Shown: in pieces, positions 44,319 to 52,687 of the stretch
Layout: every line of letters starts with the position of its first letter
Numbering within the stretch: position 1 is the first letter of the stretch
Source: Brevundimonas lutea
Lineage (GTDB): Bacteria; Pseudomonadota; Alphaproteobacteria; Caulobacterales; Caulobacteraceae
Length of the DNA stretch: 64,000 nucleotides
Reading direction: 5' to 3'
NCBI RefSeq assembly: GCF_003704105.1
Contig: NZ_QUOQ01000007.1
Span: 62,001-126,000 of the forward strand
The notes under the pieces: model-generated
The model's database searches: none
Told to the model about the DNA's origin: nothing
Seen by the model: only the letters and a program-made list of their open reading frames with translations
Made by a program: the position numbers and the translations under genes

Positions 44319-46101
44319 ATTCTACTCCGACCAGCCGGCGGCGTTTCCGCCGATCGACTTCGTGAGCGGGCTCAATGTCGTCTTGGCGGAGATCCGGCTG
44401 CCGGAGAACCGCCAGCGCGATACCCATAATCTCGGGAAGTCGACGCTGGGCCGCTTGCTCGACTTTGGTTTTCTCGCCGGCCGGGATCCGAACTTCTTCC
44501 TCTTCAGGTACCCCGAACGCTTCAACGGCTACACATTCTTCCTCGAGATCGAACTTGCGGACGGCTCCTTCCTAACCGTGCGGAGGAACGTGGCGCAGGC
44601 GAGCCGGATCGCCTTCAAGAAGCATGCGGCGGGTCACCAAGACTTCTCCGCGCTCACGGATGGGGGCTGGGATCACCAGGACGTCCCCTTCGACCGGGCG
44701 CGGGAGCTGATAGACAGCCTCCTCGACTGGCGCGGCCTGAAGCCTTGGCACTATCGTAAGGGCCTCGGGTACTTCCTGCGCTCTCAAGAGGATTTCCGGG
44801 AAGTCTTCCAACTCCGGCGTTTTGCGAACTCCCACGCCGACTGGAAGCCGTTTCTTGCCCACCTCCTCGGATTCGATGGCGATCTTATCGGCAGGCACTA
44901 CGCCAGCGAAGAGCGCCTCGCGACTCTGCGGCAGACGGAGCAGACGATCCAGACAGAACTCGGCGGCACGGTAGTGGACGCCAGCAAGATCGAAGGCATC
45001 CTCCTACTCAAGCAGAAGGAGGTCGCATCTAAGCAGGCTTTGCTGGACGCCTTCGATTTCCGTGCGGCCGACAAGGCCGATACGCGCGCCCTAGTGGAGG
45101 ACGTCGACCAATCGATCGCCCGGCTTAACGCGCGGCGCTACACCCTTGCGGCCAACCGAAAGAAGATCGACCTGTCCCTCAAAGAGGACCAGATCCTCTT
45201 CAACCCGGAGGAGGCCCGAGAGCTCTTCGCCCAAGCCGGTATACTCTTCGCCGGGCAGATCAAGAAGGATTTCGAGCAGCTCCTCACCTTCAACCGCGCG
45301 ATCACCGAAGAGCGGCGGATCTATCTCGAGGAGGAGCGAGCGGAGATCGATTCCGAGCTCAAAGCCATTGGCACAGAGCTGAACACTCTGGGCAAACGCC
45401 GCTCGGAGATGCTCAAATTCTTGAGCGATTCCGACAGCTTTGCTAAGTATAAGCAGCTCTCATCGGACGTAGTGGCTCTCAGGGCGGACATCGCCGCGCT
45501 CGAGCGCCAGCGTGCACATCTGCATCGCCTTCAGGAATTGCGGACGGACATTCGGACTGTCGAAGCGGAAGCGGGCGCGCTTCAGTCCCAGATCGAGGCC
45601 GACGTTGAGGCTCAGAATGCTGACCCCGGCTCGAAATTCTCGACCATCCGGATTTACTTCAACGAGATCGTGGAAGAGGTCCTTGATCGTAAGGCCTTGC
45701 TTAATGTGTTCCCGAACCGGCAAGGGCACTTGGAGTTTCGCGCTGAGATCCTGGACGAGGGCGGCAATGCCACCAGCGCCGACCTCGGCTTCACCTATCG
45801 CAAACTGCTTTGCGTCGCCTTTGACCTTGCCGTTCTACGAGGGCACCTAGACCAGCGCTTTCCGCGATTTGCATACCACGACGGCGTCCTAGAGTCCTTG
45901 GACGACCGGAAGAAAGAAAACCTGATTGGCGTCATTCGGCGCTATGCCGATCTTGGCCTCCAATCGATTATCACGCTGATCGACGCCGATCTGCCAGCAC
46001 GCAGTCCGAAGGAGTCACCTGTCTTCGAGGACGCGGAGATCGTGCTCCGACTGCACGACGAAGGTGAACAGGGTCGACTGTTCAAAATCCCGACTTGGTA
46101 A
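44305..46101 (+). CDS. ABC-3C system SMC-like ATPase (DUF2326 family)
   Basis: The 598-residue protein starts at the ATG at 44305; upstream TTG and ATG codons in frame lie inside the previous gene. The P-loop is at HNLGKSTLGRLLDF (41-54). A long alternating-charge coiled coil fills about 200-430. The C-terminal lobe has LGFTYRKLLCVAFDLAVLRGH and the Walker B-like RFAYHDGVLESLDDRKKEN. This is the DUF2326 SMC/Rad50-like design that serves as the sensor-motor of ABC-3C defence. It terminates 160 bp before a convergent gene on the minus strand. Confidence 0.9.
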   Translation: MRVSRFYSDQPAAFPPIDFVSGLNVVLAEIRLPENRQRDTHNLGKSTLGRLLDFGFLAGRDPNFFLFRYPERFNGYTFFLEIELADGSFLTVRRNVAQASRIAFKKHAAGHQDFSALTDGGWDHQDVPFDRARELIDSLLDWRGLKPWHYRKGLGYFLRSQEDFREVFQLRRFANSHADWKPFLAHLLGFDGDLIGRHYASEERLATLRQTEQTIQTELGGTVVDASKIEGILLLKQKEVASKQALLDAFDFRAADKADTRALVEDVDQSIARLNARRYTLAANRKKIDLSLKEDQILFNPEEARELFAQAGILFAGQIKKDFEQLLTFNRAITEERRIYLEEERAEIDSELKAIGTELNTLGKRRSEMLKFLSDSDSFAKYKQLSSDVVALRADIAALERQRAHLHRLQELRTDIRTVEAEAGALQSQIEADVEAQNADPGSKFSTIRIYFNEIVEEVLDRKALLNVFPNRQGHLEFRAEILDEGGNATSADLGFTYRKLLCVAFDLAVLRGHLDQRFPRFAYHDGVLESLDDRKKENLIGVIRRYADLGLQSIITLIDADLPARSPKESPVFEDAEIVLRLHDEGEQGRLFKIPTW

Positions 46102-46261
46102 CTCCAGCGGCGCAGTGGAGCATCGTCGGGACCTCCCGAACACAGACTTTGCGAGTGTCGCCTTCGAGCGGGCTAGTGGCGCGGGTTCGACGGCCATAGG
46201 CACTCACACACGCCGCCCTAGTGCAGACCTTCCGAACGTCTGTGATGAGTCAGAGGCGCCG

Positions 46262-47026
46262 TCATTTTCTCCGCACCGGTTTCTTGGCCTTGAGGATGCG
46301 CCTCACGCGTGCCCCGAGGGTCGCGCGGGTTCTGACGTAGAGGTCGTCGATGGCGACTTCCATGATCTCCAGAGCGTCAAGTACATCGTCTCGCGTGAGC
46401 GGCTGGCCAGCGTGGCTGCCTGCGTTGCCGATCCATTTGATGGCCATCAGATGATCGCCGACCTCAGGGTTCTTTATGGAGAAGGCTTCGATGCGTTTGT
46501 GGAGCGTGAGAGACTGCCGTCGGCCGGCTGAGCCGGCTGCGCCTGGCACGGCGACTGCCTTGCGCACCTTCTGATCGTCGAGGAGAGCCTCGACGGCCTG
46601 TCGGATCTTGTTGCCGGCGGCGTCGTGGTCGGACCAGAGCAGCTGGCAGGCGGAGCGCAGTCGCTGTTTCACCGCGTCGGGCGTCGCTGCCGGCAGGGGG
46701 AACGGCAGGGGTGCCGGAGTGACGGCCTCCACCGTCCAGGTGTGGATGACGTCATACTCATCCCAGTCGACCTGAAAATGCTCGGCCTGCGTCTTGCCTG
46801 AGACCGCGACAGGGTCGGCGCACCGGACGTTGTCGCAAGTCATCAGGGCGGTGAACTGAGAGACGACGTCGTCATGATCGAACCAGTCCTCGTGGAAAAC
46901 GAGCTGAGTGTCCGCCGTCATGCTTGACTGAACATCCTTATCAGGCAGGCGCAGCCGGCCCTCCTGACAGCGGCCGCACAGCCAATTGATATCTTTGAGG
47001 GCTTCCGCCCAGCGTTCGCGTTCCAT
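46262..47026 (-). CDS. DUF4145-domain protein with zinc-ribbon start
   Basis: The 254-residue protein starts at ATG 47026, the family-like start (MERERWAEALKDINWLCGRC). The frame is open 44 codons upstream, but that is antisense to the end of the neighbouring gene. WLCGRCQEGRL plus a later TCDNVRCAD supply four Cys for a zinc ribbon. The C-terminal part has MAIKWIGNAGSHAGQPLTRDDV and EIMEVAIDDLYV, the hallmark of DUF4145 (HEPN-like helical fold). DUF4145 proteins are frequent next to restriction genes, but their role is unclear. The gene follows the 751-aa protein by 10 bases. Confidence 0.85.
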   Translation of the reverse strand: MERERWAEALKDINWLCGRCQEGRLRLPDKDVQSSMTADTQLVFHEDWFDHDDVVSQFTALMTCDNVRCADPVAVSGKTQAEHFQVDWDEYDVIHTWTVEAVTPAPLPFPLPAATPDAVKQRLRSACQLLWSDHDAAGNKIRQAVEALLDDQKVRKAVAVPGAAGSAGRRQSLTLHKRIEAFSIKNPEVGDHLMAIKWIGNAGSHAGQPLTRDDVLDALEIMEVAIDDLYVRTRATLGARVRRILKAKKPVRRK

Positions 47027-47036
47027 GGACTGAACC

Positions 47037-49292
47037 TCAGACGTTGAGAGGGGCTCCGCCGACGACGCCGACGGGGCGAGGCGTGCGGCCGACCCGGAAG
47101 AAGCTGTAGCCATCGAATGTGCGTTCGCGCGAATTGCGGACAATCGCGAACACCGCACAGTCTGTCGCCTCGGTCTCAGGCAGCAGGTGCCGGACAGCCT
47201 CGCGCGCTTCCTCGTGCCATAAGTCCGGATCCGGTCGGCGCTTCAGAAGCCGGACGACAAGCATGAAGGTGCGACCTGCCACCGGATAGCGAGTCACCAG
47301 CAGGTCCTGCTGGCTTGACCCGGCGCCGCGTCGCCAGCGCCGGATCTGACGCTCAAACTCTGCCAGGGCCCCGGGGTGCTGGTTCAGGATGACGCCGCAC
47401 AGGTCGAAACGATGACGATTGGCAGAAGCGCGCGCCAGTTCGGCGACGCTATCCTTCCAGAACGGAGAGAGCGTGACGCCGTGGGTTTCGACCTGAAGCC
47501 TGTCGGCTCGAGGCGTACGCGGGCCCCTCACGGGCGCATCTGCGTTCAGGAACATCATCCGTCGCCCTTCGAGCTCGTCTGGCGACAGGTAAAGGCCGTT
47601 GGTCAGGTAGACCGACAGCAGATCCTGTTCATCGCCGTCGAACTCCACCTGATCCTCAAGCACCGCTCTTCGCGTCAGGTAGTGAATGAACGACAGCTGG
47701 GAATCGAGGACGCGTTCGATCATGAGCAGCTCGCCGAGGGAAAGCACCGGCGCCCAGGCGGCGTCTTCATCGATCAGGCCGAGCGCCTTGAGGTGATGCC
47801 GGGCGCTGGTCAGGCCGGCGAAGTGTTCGATGCAGATGCTGAAGCGAAAGACGATCTTGGGAAATGAGAGATCAAGGTCTATCGGCGTTCCGTCTGATTT
47901 GCGCCAGAGGCACGCCGCGACCCCGCGTCTGTCCAGATAATCCTGCAGGCGCCAGCCCTGGATGCCCGGCTCGATGAACAGAGCCTTGAAGTTCTTCTCC
48001 AGGCTCTGCATGGCGCCGCGGCGAGCGGTAGCCCTGATCTGACCTGACTTCGCTTCGAATACGAAGATGAAGTTGCCGAGGCGGGCAACGACATCGTTCT
48101 CGTAAAGGACGTCCGTCAGGTCATCACGCCACTCCACAGAGGGGTGAACCTGTGCATCTGGCATAGCGCGCGTAACCAGCGACCGAATCTGGGCTTCCAG
48201 CTCGGCGGCTCGCGCCTTCTCATAGGCGGCCGTCGTCGCAAAACGCCCCTCCATCAGTCCTTCCATTATCGCGAAGGGAAATGAGAAGACGAGATGCGCC
48301 AGCGGGGCGAACAGCCTGCCGTCTTCAAACGAGATATAAGGCTTTGACCAGACGGGATTATCGAGATGGAAATGCTCAGGGTTTCGTCCGGTCAAGGCAC
48401 CTGGGGAAAGCGCCAGATCAAAGAGCGCACCAGTTACGGCCGGCGTGGCGAAGGCTTCTATCTCCGTCCGCGAAAGAGTGAATATCCAGGGCTTTGCCTG
48501 TTCGGACATCTGAAAGGCGGCATATCGGAGTTGGTCCAGATCCGGCCAAGCGTCGGGCGCCCGCTCCCAAATCGCGCCTGCAGCAGGCCACGCCTGAGAG
48601 AAGAAGGCAGCGGCGTCGAGTACGGCGGCGCGATCGCCCGCCCAGAGCTGATGAAGATGAGCGTCGAAGCGCGCTCCGCGCGCCGTCACGGCGTCCAGAA
48701 GCGCAATCTGGGCGCGGAACAGGGCTGAGAGCGAATAGCCGAGCTCCTTTTCGGCCGCCCGGTCGCAGCGCGCGAGAAGGGACCCGACCACAGCTTCACA
48801 GGCGTCGCTGTCAAACAGATTGCGATAATAGAGGGTCTGCAGCCTAGCGCGGCGGATGACCTGTTGCGCGGCATCATCCAGGTCTGCTCGTTCGGCCTGC
48901 TTGCGGATGAAGGCCGCTGTGAGCTGGGCCACTGTCTGCCAGCATCGGACATGCCCCCCCGGTGACGTGGGGAGTGTCAGCCCGGGCGGGCTCATTAGAG
49001 CCAGCGCCTGTAACATCTCCAGGTCGGTCTGCTCCAACGCCGCAAGCTTGCCGGGCTGAGGCAGGGCGCCCGGGCGCACGCGTGAGCCGGTTTCGGAAAT
49101 GTATCGCCAGACCGATCCAGCCAGAATCACCCAGGGATCCCGGCAGCTGAGGGCGCGCCCCAGTCTGTCGCTGAGCCTCTCGTATTCCTCTGCCCACTGA
49201 TCGGTTGACCAGTCAGAGTTTGGAAACAGCGCGGCGAGCGCCTCCGGATCGAACTCCAGATAACCCGGGATCGCCTTGATCGGATCAGACAC
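47037..49292 (-). CDS. 751-residue protein with a central PD-(D/E)XK-like nuclease motif
   Basis: No named family is recognised. The protein is mostly helical. The motif LYENDVVARLGNFIFVFEAKSG has Asp400 and Glu413-x-Lys415, a restriction-like site of NERD type. The N-terminal half has no nuclease motif (YLEFDPEALAALFPNSD at the start); the C-terminal third is beta-rich with TFMLVVRLLKRRPDPDL. Its start overlaps the end of the HNH gene by 8 bases and it is 10 bases from the DUF4145 gene, so the three are a transcription unit. The combination HNH + REase-like + DUF4145 suggests a restriction-type system. Confidence 0.72.
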   Translation of the reverse strand: MSDPIKAIPGYLEFDPEALAALFPNSDWSTDQWAEEYERLSDRLGRALSCRDPWVILAGSVWRYISETGSRVRPGALPQPGKLAALEQTDLEMLQALALMSPPGLTLPTSPGGHVRCWQTVAQLTAAFIRKQAERADLDDAAQQVIRRARLQTLYYRNLFDSDACEAVVGSLLARCDRAAEKELGYSLSALFRAQIALLDAVTARGARFDAHLHQLWAGDRAAVLDAAAFFSQAWPAAGAIWERAPDAWPDLDQLRYAAFQMSEQAKPWIFTLSRTEIEAFATPAVTGALFDLALSPGALTGRNPEHFHLDNPVWSKPYISFEDGRLFAPLAHLVFSFPFAIMEGLMEGRFATTAAYEKARAAELEAQIRSLVTRAMPDAQVHPSVEWRDDLTDVLYENDVVARLGNFIFVFEAKSGQIRATARRGAMQSLEKNFKALFIEPGIQGWRLQDYLDRRGVAACLWRKSDGTPIDLDLSFPKIVFRFSICIEHFAGLTSARHHLKALGLIDEDAAWAPVLSLGELLMIERVLDSQLSFIHYLTRRAVLEDQVEFDGDEQDLLSVYLTNGLYLSPDELEGRRMMFLNADAPVRGPRTPRADRLQVETHGVTLSPFWKDSVAELARASANRHRFDLCGVILNQHPGALAEFERQIRRWRRGAGSSQQDLLVTRYPVAGRTFMLVVRLLKRRPDPDLWHEEAREAVRHLLPETEATDCAVFAIVRNSRERTFDGYSFFRVGRTPRPVGVVGGAPLNV

Positions 49293-50373
49293 CTGCCGAG
49301 CCCTCGCCGCCGCTGGCTCTTGTCCTCAGGCGGGCATGTTCCAGCCGGTGACAGTTGGCGCAGAGGCAGCGAAGGTCCTCCAGCCGGGTGACGTGATCAT
49401 CCTGCATGTCGGCGACGGCCGTACGCGTGTGGTGGGCTTCGATGCAGGCGTCGGCGAGGTCATCCTCGTAGTGGAGCGAGGGTTCCAGGCCGCAGTCCTC
49501 ACAGAACAGACGGCCGTCGTGGTCCGCGCGGAAGGCGTCCTTCTTGGCCTGCGACAGGCCGCGGGCGCGCTCGCGCTGAAGGTGACGGACCAGACGCGGG
49601 GCCCCCTCGGCCCATCCGCGCTCATCGTCGGACGTTTCGGCGGATCCCTTGTCCGAACGGTCGACCACGGGAAAGCCGGCTTGGTTCAGGGCCTGGAAAC
49701 AGACCGTGCCGCGGCCGGCTGAGAAGTGGCGCGGGCCCACGGGGAAGCCCAGAACTTCTGTCGCCGCCCGGCCGAACACCGCCTTGGGAGGCAGGCGCGT
49801 GCCATCTTCGAGCACCACATCGTAGTCCGTGGACCGGGCGAAGAGCGCGGTGTCGGCACCGGTTCGAAGCGCTTCGACGGCGCGCCAGATGTGGCGGGGG
49901 CCGACACGGCGCAGCTCGGCGTCCGGCAGGCGGTCGATGGATCGCAGATCCTGATCGACGGGCATCAGATCCAGGGCCGCACGCAGGGCGGGGGATGCGG
50001 CATTCGTCCGTAGACGGATCAGCTTGTTGTTGTTGCCGCCTGGGCGATCGTCGTCGCGGCCGACGCGCCGCATGCGCTGGCTCAGCCGCGTGAACTGCTC
50101 GGCCGGCGCTTGGCCCGCGTCCTCGGGCCTTAGGATCTGTCGGGCTTGAAGCGGCATCGACTGCACGCCGGCGCTGTCGACCCAGGCCGCTTCGATCTGA
50201 ATGCTGGCCTTAGCCAGCTGGGCGAGGAGGGCGCGCAGCCCGGGCGCATAGTCGCTGTTGCGGGCGTCGGGCGCGCCGCGTCGGCCGCTGCGGCTGAAGA
50301 GCCTGACATCCGATCCGTCGAGCTCGACGTGGGCGTCGAGCAGCTGATCCCCGTCTCTGATCCTGAACGCCAA
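49285..50373 (-). CDS. HNH endonuclease
   Basis: The 362-residue protein has a C-terminal HNH domain of the McrA type. CEDCGLEPSL gives the first Cys pair, then ACIEAHHTRTAVADM with the catalytic His pair, and LRCLCANCHRLEHARL completes the zinc site. The N-terminal part (1-230) is uncharacterised; it includes GPRHIWRAVEALRTGAD and GRAATEVLGFPVGPRHFS. McrA-like proteins cut modified DNA, so restriction of modified phage DNA is possible. It starts at ATG 50373 and is divergent from the small gene at 50460 (86 bp between starts). Its stop overlaps the next gene by 8 bases. Confidence 0.88.
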   Translation of the reverse strand: MAFRIRDGDQLLDAHVELDGSDVRLFSRSGRRGAPDARNSDYAPGLRALLAQLAKASIQIEAAWVDSAGVQSMPLQARQILRPEDAGQAPAEQFTRLSQRMRRVGRDDDRPGGNNNKLIRLRTNAASPALRAALDLMPVDQDLRSIDRLPDAELRRVGPRHIWRAVEALRTGADTALFARSTDYDVVLEDGTRLPPKAVFGRAATEVLGFPVGPRHFSAGRGTVCFQALNQAGFPVVDRSDKGSAETSDDERGWAEGAPRLVRHLQRERARGLSQAKKDAFRADHDGRLFCEDCGLEPSLHYEDDLADACIEAHHTRTAVADMQDDHVTRLEDLRCLCANCHRLEHARLRTRASGGEGSAGV

Positions 50374-50459
50374 GGCCGTCTCCCTTCCCCAGGATGTGGC
50401 ACAGGCGGGGCTCGCACGCGAGACGCGAAACGGTTTATGTGAAGGTTGGGAGGCGGCGG

Positions 50460-50957
50460 ATGGACGACGAGACGACAGAGATCAGCCTGGAAGGGCTCAG
50501 CGACGAGGCGCTGTATCGTCTGCGGGCGCGACTGCAGCGCGAGATCAGGCGGCGCGATCTGCCGACCACCGTGGGCGGCGTCGCCGAGCAGCTGGCGATC
50601 CGGTATTTCAACAGCACCCGGGGCCTGCCCAAGCTGCAGGAGGCCCGGGCGGGCACGGCCAATGTCGACGCCAATTCTGATCGCGGCGAACGCTATTCGA
50701 TCAAATGCATCCAGACGGGCCGCAAGACCGGAACCATCTATCCGGATCGCGCCGATCCCGACAAAAGGCTGTTCGAATATCTGCTGATCGTCATGCTGGA
50801 CGACGACTGGTCGCTGAAGGCGATCTATCAGATCGACTGGGATCTGTTCGTGAAGGTTCGCAGCTGGGACATCCGCATGAACGCTTGGTACGTCGGAGCC
50901 TCCGCCCGCACCCTGGCTCAGGCGAAAATCTATCTGCCCGCGTCCGCCTCGCGCTGA
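50460..50957 (+). CDS. Small protein with restriction-like fold pattern
   Basis: The 165-residue protein starts at ATG 50460, preceded by GGGAGG. A helical start (LSDEALYRLRARLQREIRRRD) and GGVAEQLAIRYF precede GTANVDANSDRGERYSIKCI. The Asp then Ser-Ile-Lys spacing is a degenerate PD-(D/E)XK pattern seen in some DUF6998-like proteins. LFEYLLIVMLDDDWSLKAIYQIDW follows. No family is certain. It precedes the RHH-Dcm-Vsr operon by 70 bp on the same strand and may belong to the same modification locus, for instance as a specificity or accessory part. Confidence 0.65.
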   Translation: MDDETTEISLEGLSDEALYRLRARLQREIRRRDLPTTVGGVAEQLAIRYFNSTRGLPKLQEARAGTANVDANSDRGERYSIKCIQTGRKTGTIYPDRADPDKRLFEYLLIVMLDDDWSLKAIYQIDWDLFVKVRSWDIRMNAWYVGASARTLAQAKIYLPASASR

Positions 50958-50970
50958 TGCGCAGAACTGC

Positions 50971-51009
50971 ACACTTGTGTTGACCTCGGACTCGCCAGCG
51001 ACGACGCTA
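50971..51009 (+). promoter_or_regulatory. Candidate promoter and operator of the RHH-dcm-vsr operon
   Basis: A perfect palindrome ACACTTGTGT (50971-50980) touches a TTGACC -35 box (50980-50985). An 18-base spacer leads to ACGCTA (51004-51009) as -10. The operon's first gene encodes a ribbon-helix-helix protein, and such proteins bind short palindromes at their own promoters. The predicted transcript start (about 51016) leaves a very short leader before the ATG at 51028, so the exact boxes are uncertain. Confidence 0.4.
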
Positions 51010-51027
51010 GGCCAAGGAGCCGAATCA

Positions 51028-51204
51028 ATGACCCAGACCGTGCGCGTTCAGGTGCTGATGCCCCCCGAGGACGCCGGGCGGTTCGAGGCTTTCTGCGAGG
51101 CGCGGGGCCATAAGAAGTCGACCCTGATCGCCCGACTGATCAGGGACCACCTGGACCGCGAAGGCTACGGTCGCGACACCTCGCCTCGCCGGCGGACCGC
51201 CTGA
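51028..51204 (+). CDS. Ribbon-helix-helix DNA-binding protein
   Basis: In this 58-residue protein VRVQVLMPPEDAGRFEAFCE forms the expected strand and first helix. ARGHKKSTLIARLIRDHLDRE gives the second helix of a CopG/Arc-type fold. The ribosome site AAGGAG (51014-51019) lies 8 bases before ATG 51028. The stop TGA overlaps the start of the methyltransferase (TGATG). It probably represses its own operon and thus sets methyltransferase level, the usual control in restriction-modification loci. The basic C-terminal tail (TSPRRRTA) may aid DNA binding. Confidence 0.78.
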   Translation: MTQTVRVQVLMPPEDAGRFEAFCEARGHKKSTLIARLIRDHLDREGYGRDTSPRRRTA

Positions 51205-52685
51205 TGTCGGGCGATGCGTCCGTCCTCGCCCGCATCGAACGCCTCCGAAAGGGCGGCGCGCCTCGGGTTCTGGATCTGTTTTCGGGCTGCGGCGGCCTGT
51301 CCCTGGGGTTTCACGCCCAGGGGTTCGAGATCGCGGCGTCGGTGGAGTTCGACCGTGACGCCGCCGCCTCTCATGGCGCCAACTTCCATCCTGGCGATCC
51401 CAGACATGCACGGGCGCGCGACATCACGAAACTGACGCCCCAGCAGCTGGCGCATGAGCTTGACCTGGGGCCGGTCGACCAGGCCATCGACGTCCTGGTC
51501 GGCGGCCCGCCCTGTCAGGCATTCGCGCGGGTCGGCCGCTCGAAGCTGCGAGAGATCGCCGAACACCCGGAAGCTTTCCGCATGGACGCCCGGGCCCGGC
51601 TCTATCTGGAGTATCTGCGCTACGTCGAGGCCTTCTTGCCTCTCGCCCTGGTCATGGAGAATGTGCCCGACGTCCTCAATCACGGCGGCCAGAACGTCGC
51701 CGAGGAGACCCGGCTTTTCCTCGAGGAGCTGGGCTATGAGGCCCGCTACACCCTGCTCAACGCCGCCTTCTACGGCGTGCCCCAGATGCGTGAGCGGATG
51801 ATCCTGATCGCTGTCCGGCGCGAACTTGACGTCGACATACGGTTCCCAGAACCCACCCATCACGTGGAACTGCCGCCTGGTTATGCCGGGAGCCGTCAGG
51901 TCGCGCTCAAGCTCCTGCGATCACACGACGGGGCCGCGCCGGGTTATGTGCCGGCGGCGCTGCCCCATCCGGGCCTGGAGCCTGCGGTAACCGCCATGGA
52001 CGCTATGGGCGACCTGCCGCCCATCACCGCCCATCTGCGGGGAGACATCGGACGCGGCGCGCGGCGTTTCGATGAACTGGCGGCCTACCCGACGCGCCGG
52101 AACACCGATTACGCGACGCTGATGCGCGGCTGGCCGGGGTTTGAGAGCGCCGAGGGGGTGTGGGACCACGTGATCCGCTATCTGCCGCGGGATTGGAAGC
52201 TGTTCGGACGTCTGCTGCCCGGCGATCAGTATCCGCAGGCGCATGCCGCCGCGGTCCGCATGTTCGAGGAGGCTCTGGCTGATCTTAAGCGGCGAGGGAA
52301 GATCGTTCGGACCGGAAGTGCGGAGTGGGAGGCGCTTCGGGCATCGATCGTGCCGCCCTACGACACCGGCAAGTTCCCGAACAAATGGCGCAAGATGGAG
52401 CCGGACCTACCGGCCCGGACCCTGATGGCTCATCTGGGCAAGGACAGCTATAGCCATATCCACTACGACAGCGCCCAGTCGCGGACGATCTCGGTGCGGG
52501 AGGCGGCGCGACTGCAGTCTTTCCCGGATGGATTCGTCTTCTGCGGCGCGATGAACGCCGCCTTCCGCCAGATCGGCAACGCCGTTCCACCCCTGCTTGC
52601 TCGCGCTGTCGCCGGCGAGATCGCGGCCGTATTCGAACGCGCCGTTGGCCGCAATCAGCGTCGTCCAGGCAGACTGGCCGCCTGA
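51204..52685 (+). CDS. C5-cytosine DNA methyltransferase
   Basis: The 493-residue protein has all m5C methyltransferase motifs in order. These are DLFSGCGGLSLGF (motif I), VGGPPCQAFARVGRS with catalytic Cys104 (IV), LVMENVPDVL (VI), GVPQMRERMILIA (VIII), and RTISVREAARLQSFPDGFVF and IGNAVPPLLARAV (IX/X). The target-recognition region (about 230-400) decides the site, which cannot be read from sequence. It is followed directly by vsr, the gene that repairs the T/G mismatches such methylases create. It starts at ATG 51204 overlapping the RHH stop. Modification in a restriction system is the likely role. Confidence 0.96.
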   Translation: MSGDASVLARIERLRKGGAPRVLDLFSGCGGLSLGFHAQGFEIAASVEFDRDAAASHGANFHPGDPRHARARDITKLTPQQLAHELDLGPVDQAIDVLVGGPPCQAFARVGRSKLREIAEHPEAFRMDARARLYLEYLRYVEAFLPLALVMENVPDVLNHGGQNVAEETRLFLEELGYEARYTLLNAAFYGVPQMRERMILIAVRRELDVDIRFPEPTHHVELPPGYAGSRQVALKLLRSHDGAAPGYVPAALPHPGLEPAVTAMDAMGDLPPITAHLRGDIGRGARRFDELAAYPTRRNTDYATLMRGWPGFESAEGVWDHVIRYLPRDWKLFGRLLPGDQYPQAHAAAVRMFEEALADLKRRGKIVRTGSAEWEALRASIVPPYDTGKFPNKWRKMEPDLPARTLMAHLGKDSYSHIHYDSAQSRTISVREAARLQSFPDGFVFCGAMNAAFRQIGNAVPPLLARAVAGEIAAVFERAVGRNQRRPGRLAA

Positions 52686-52687
52686 TC

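Noticed and set aside
47376..47867. Plus-strand ORF inside the 751-aa gene
   Set aside because: It is antisense to a longer, better supported gene that overlaps its neighbours in operon style.
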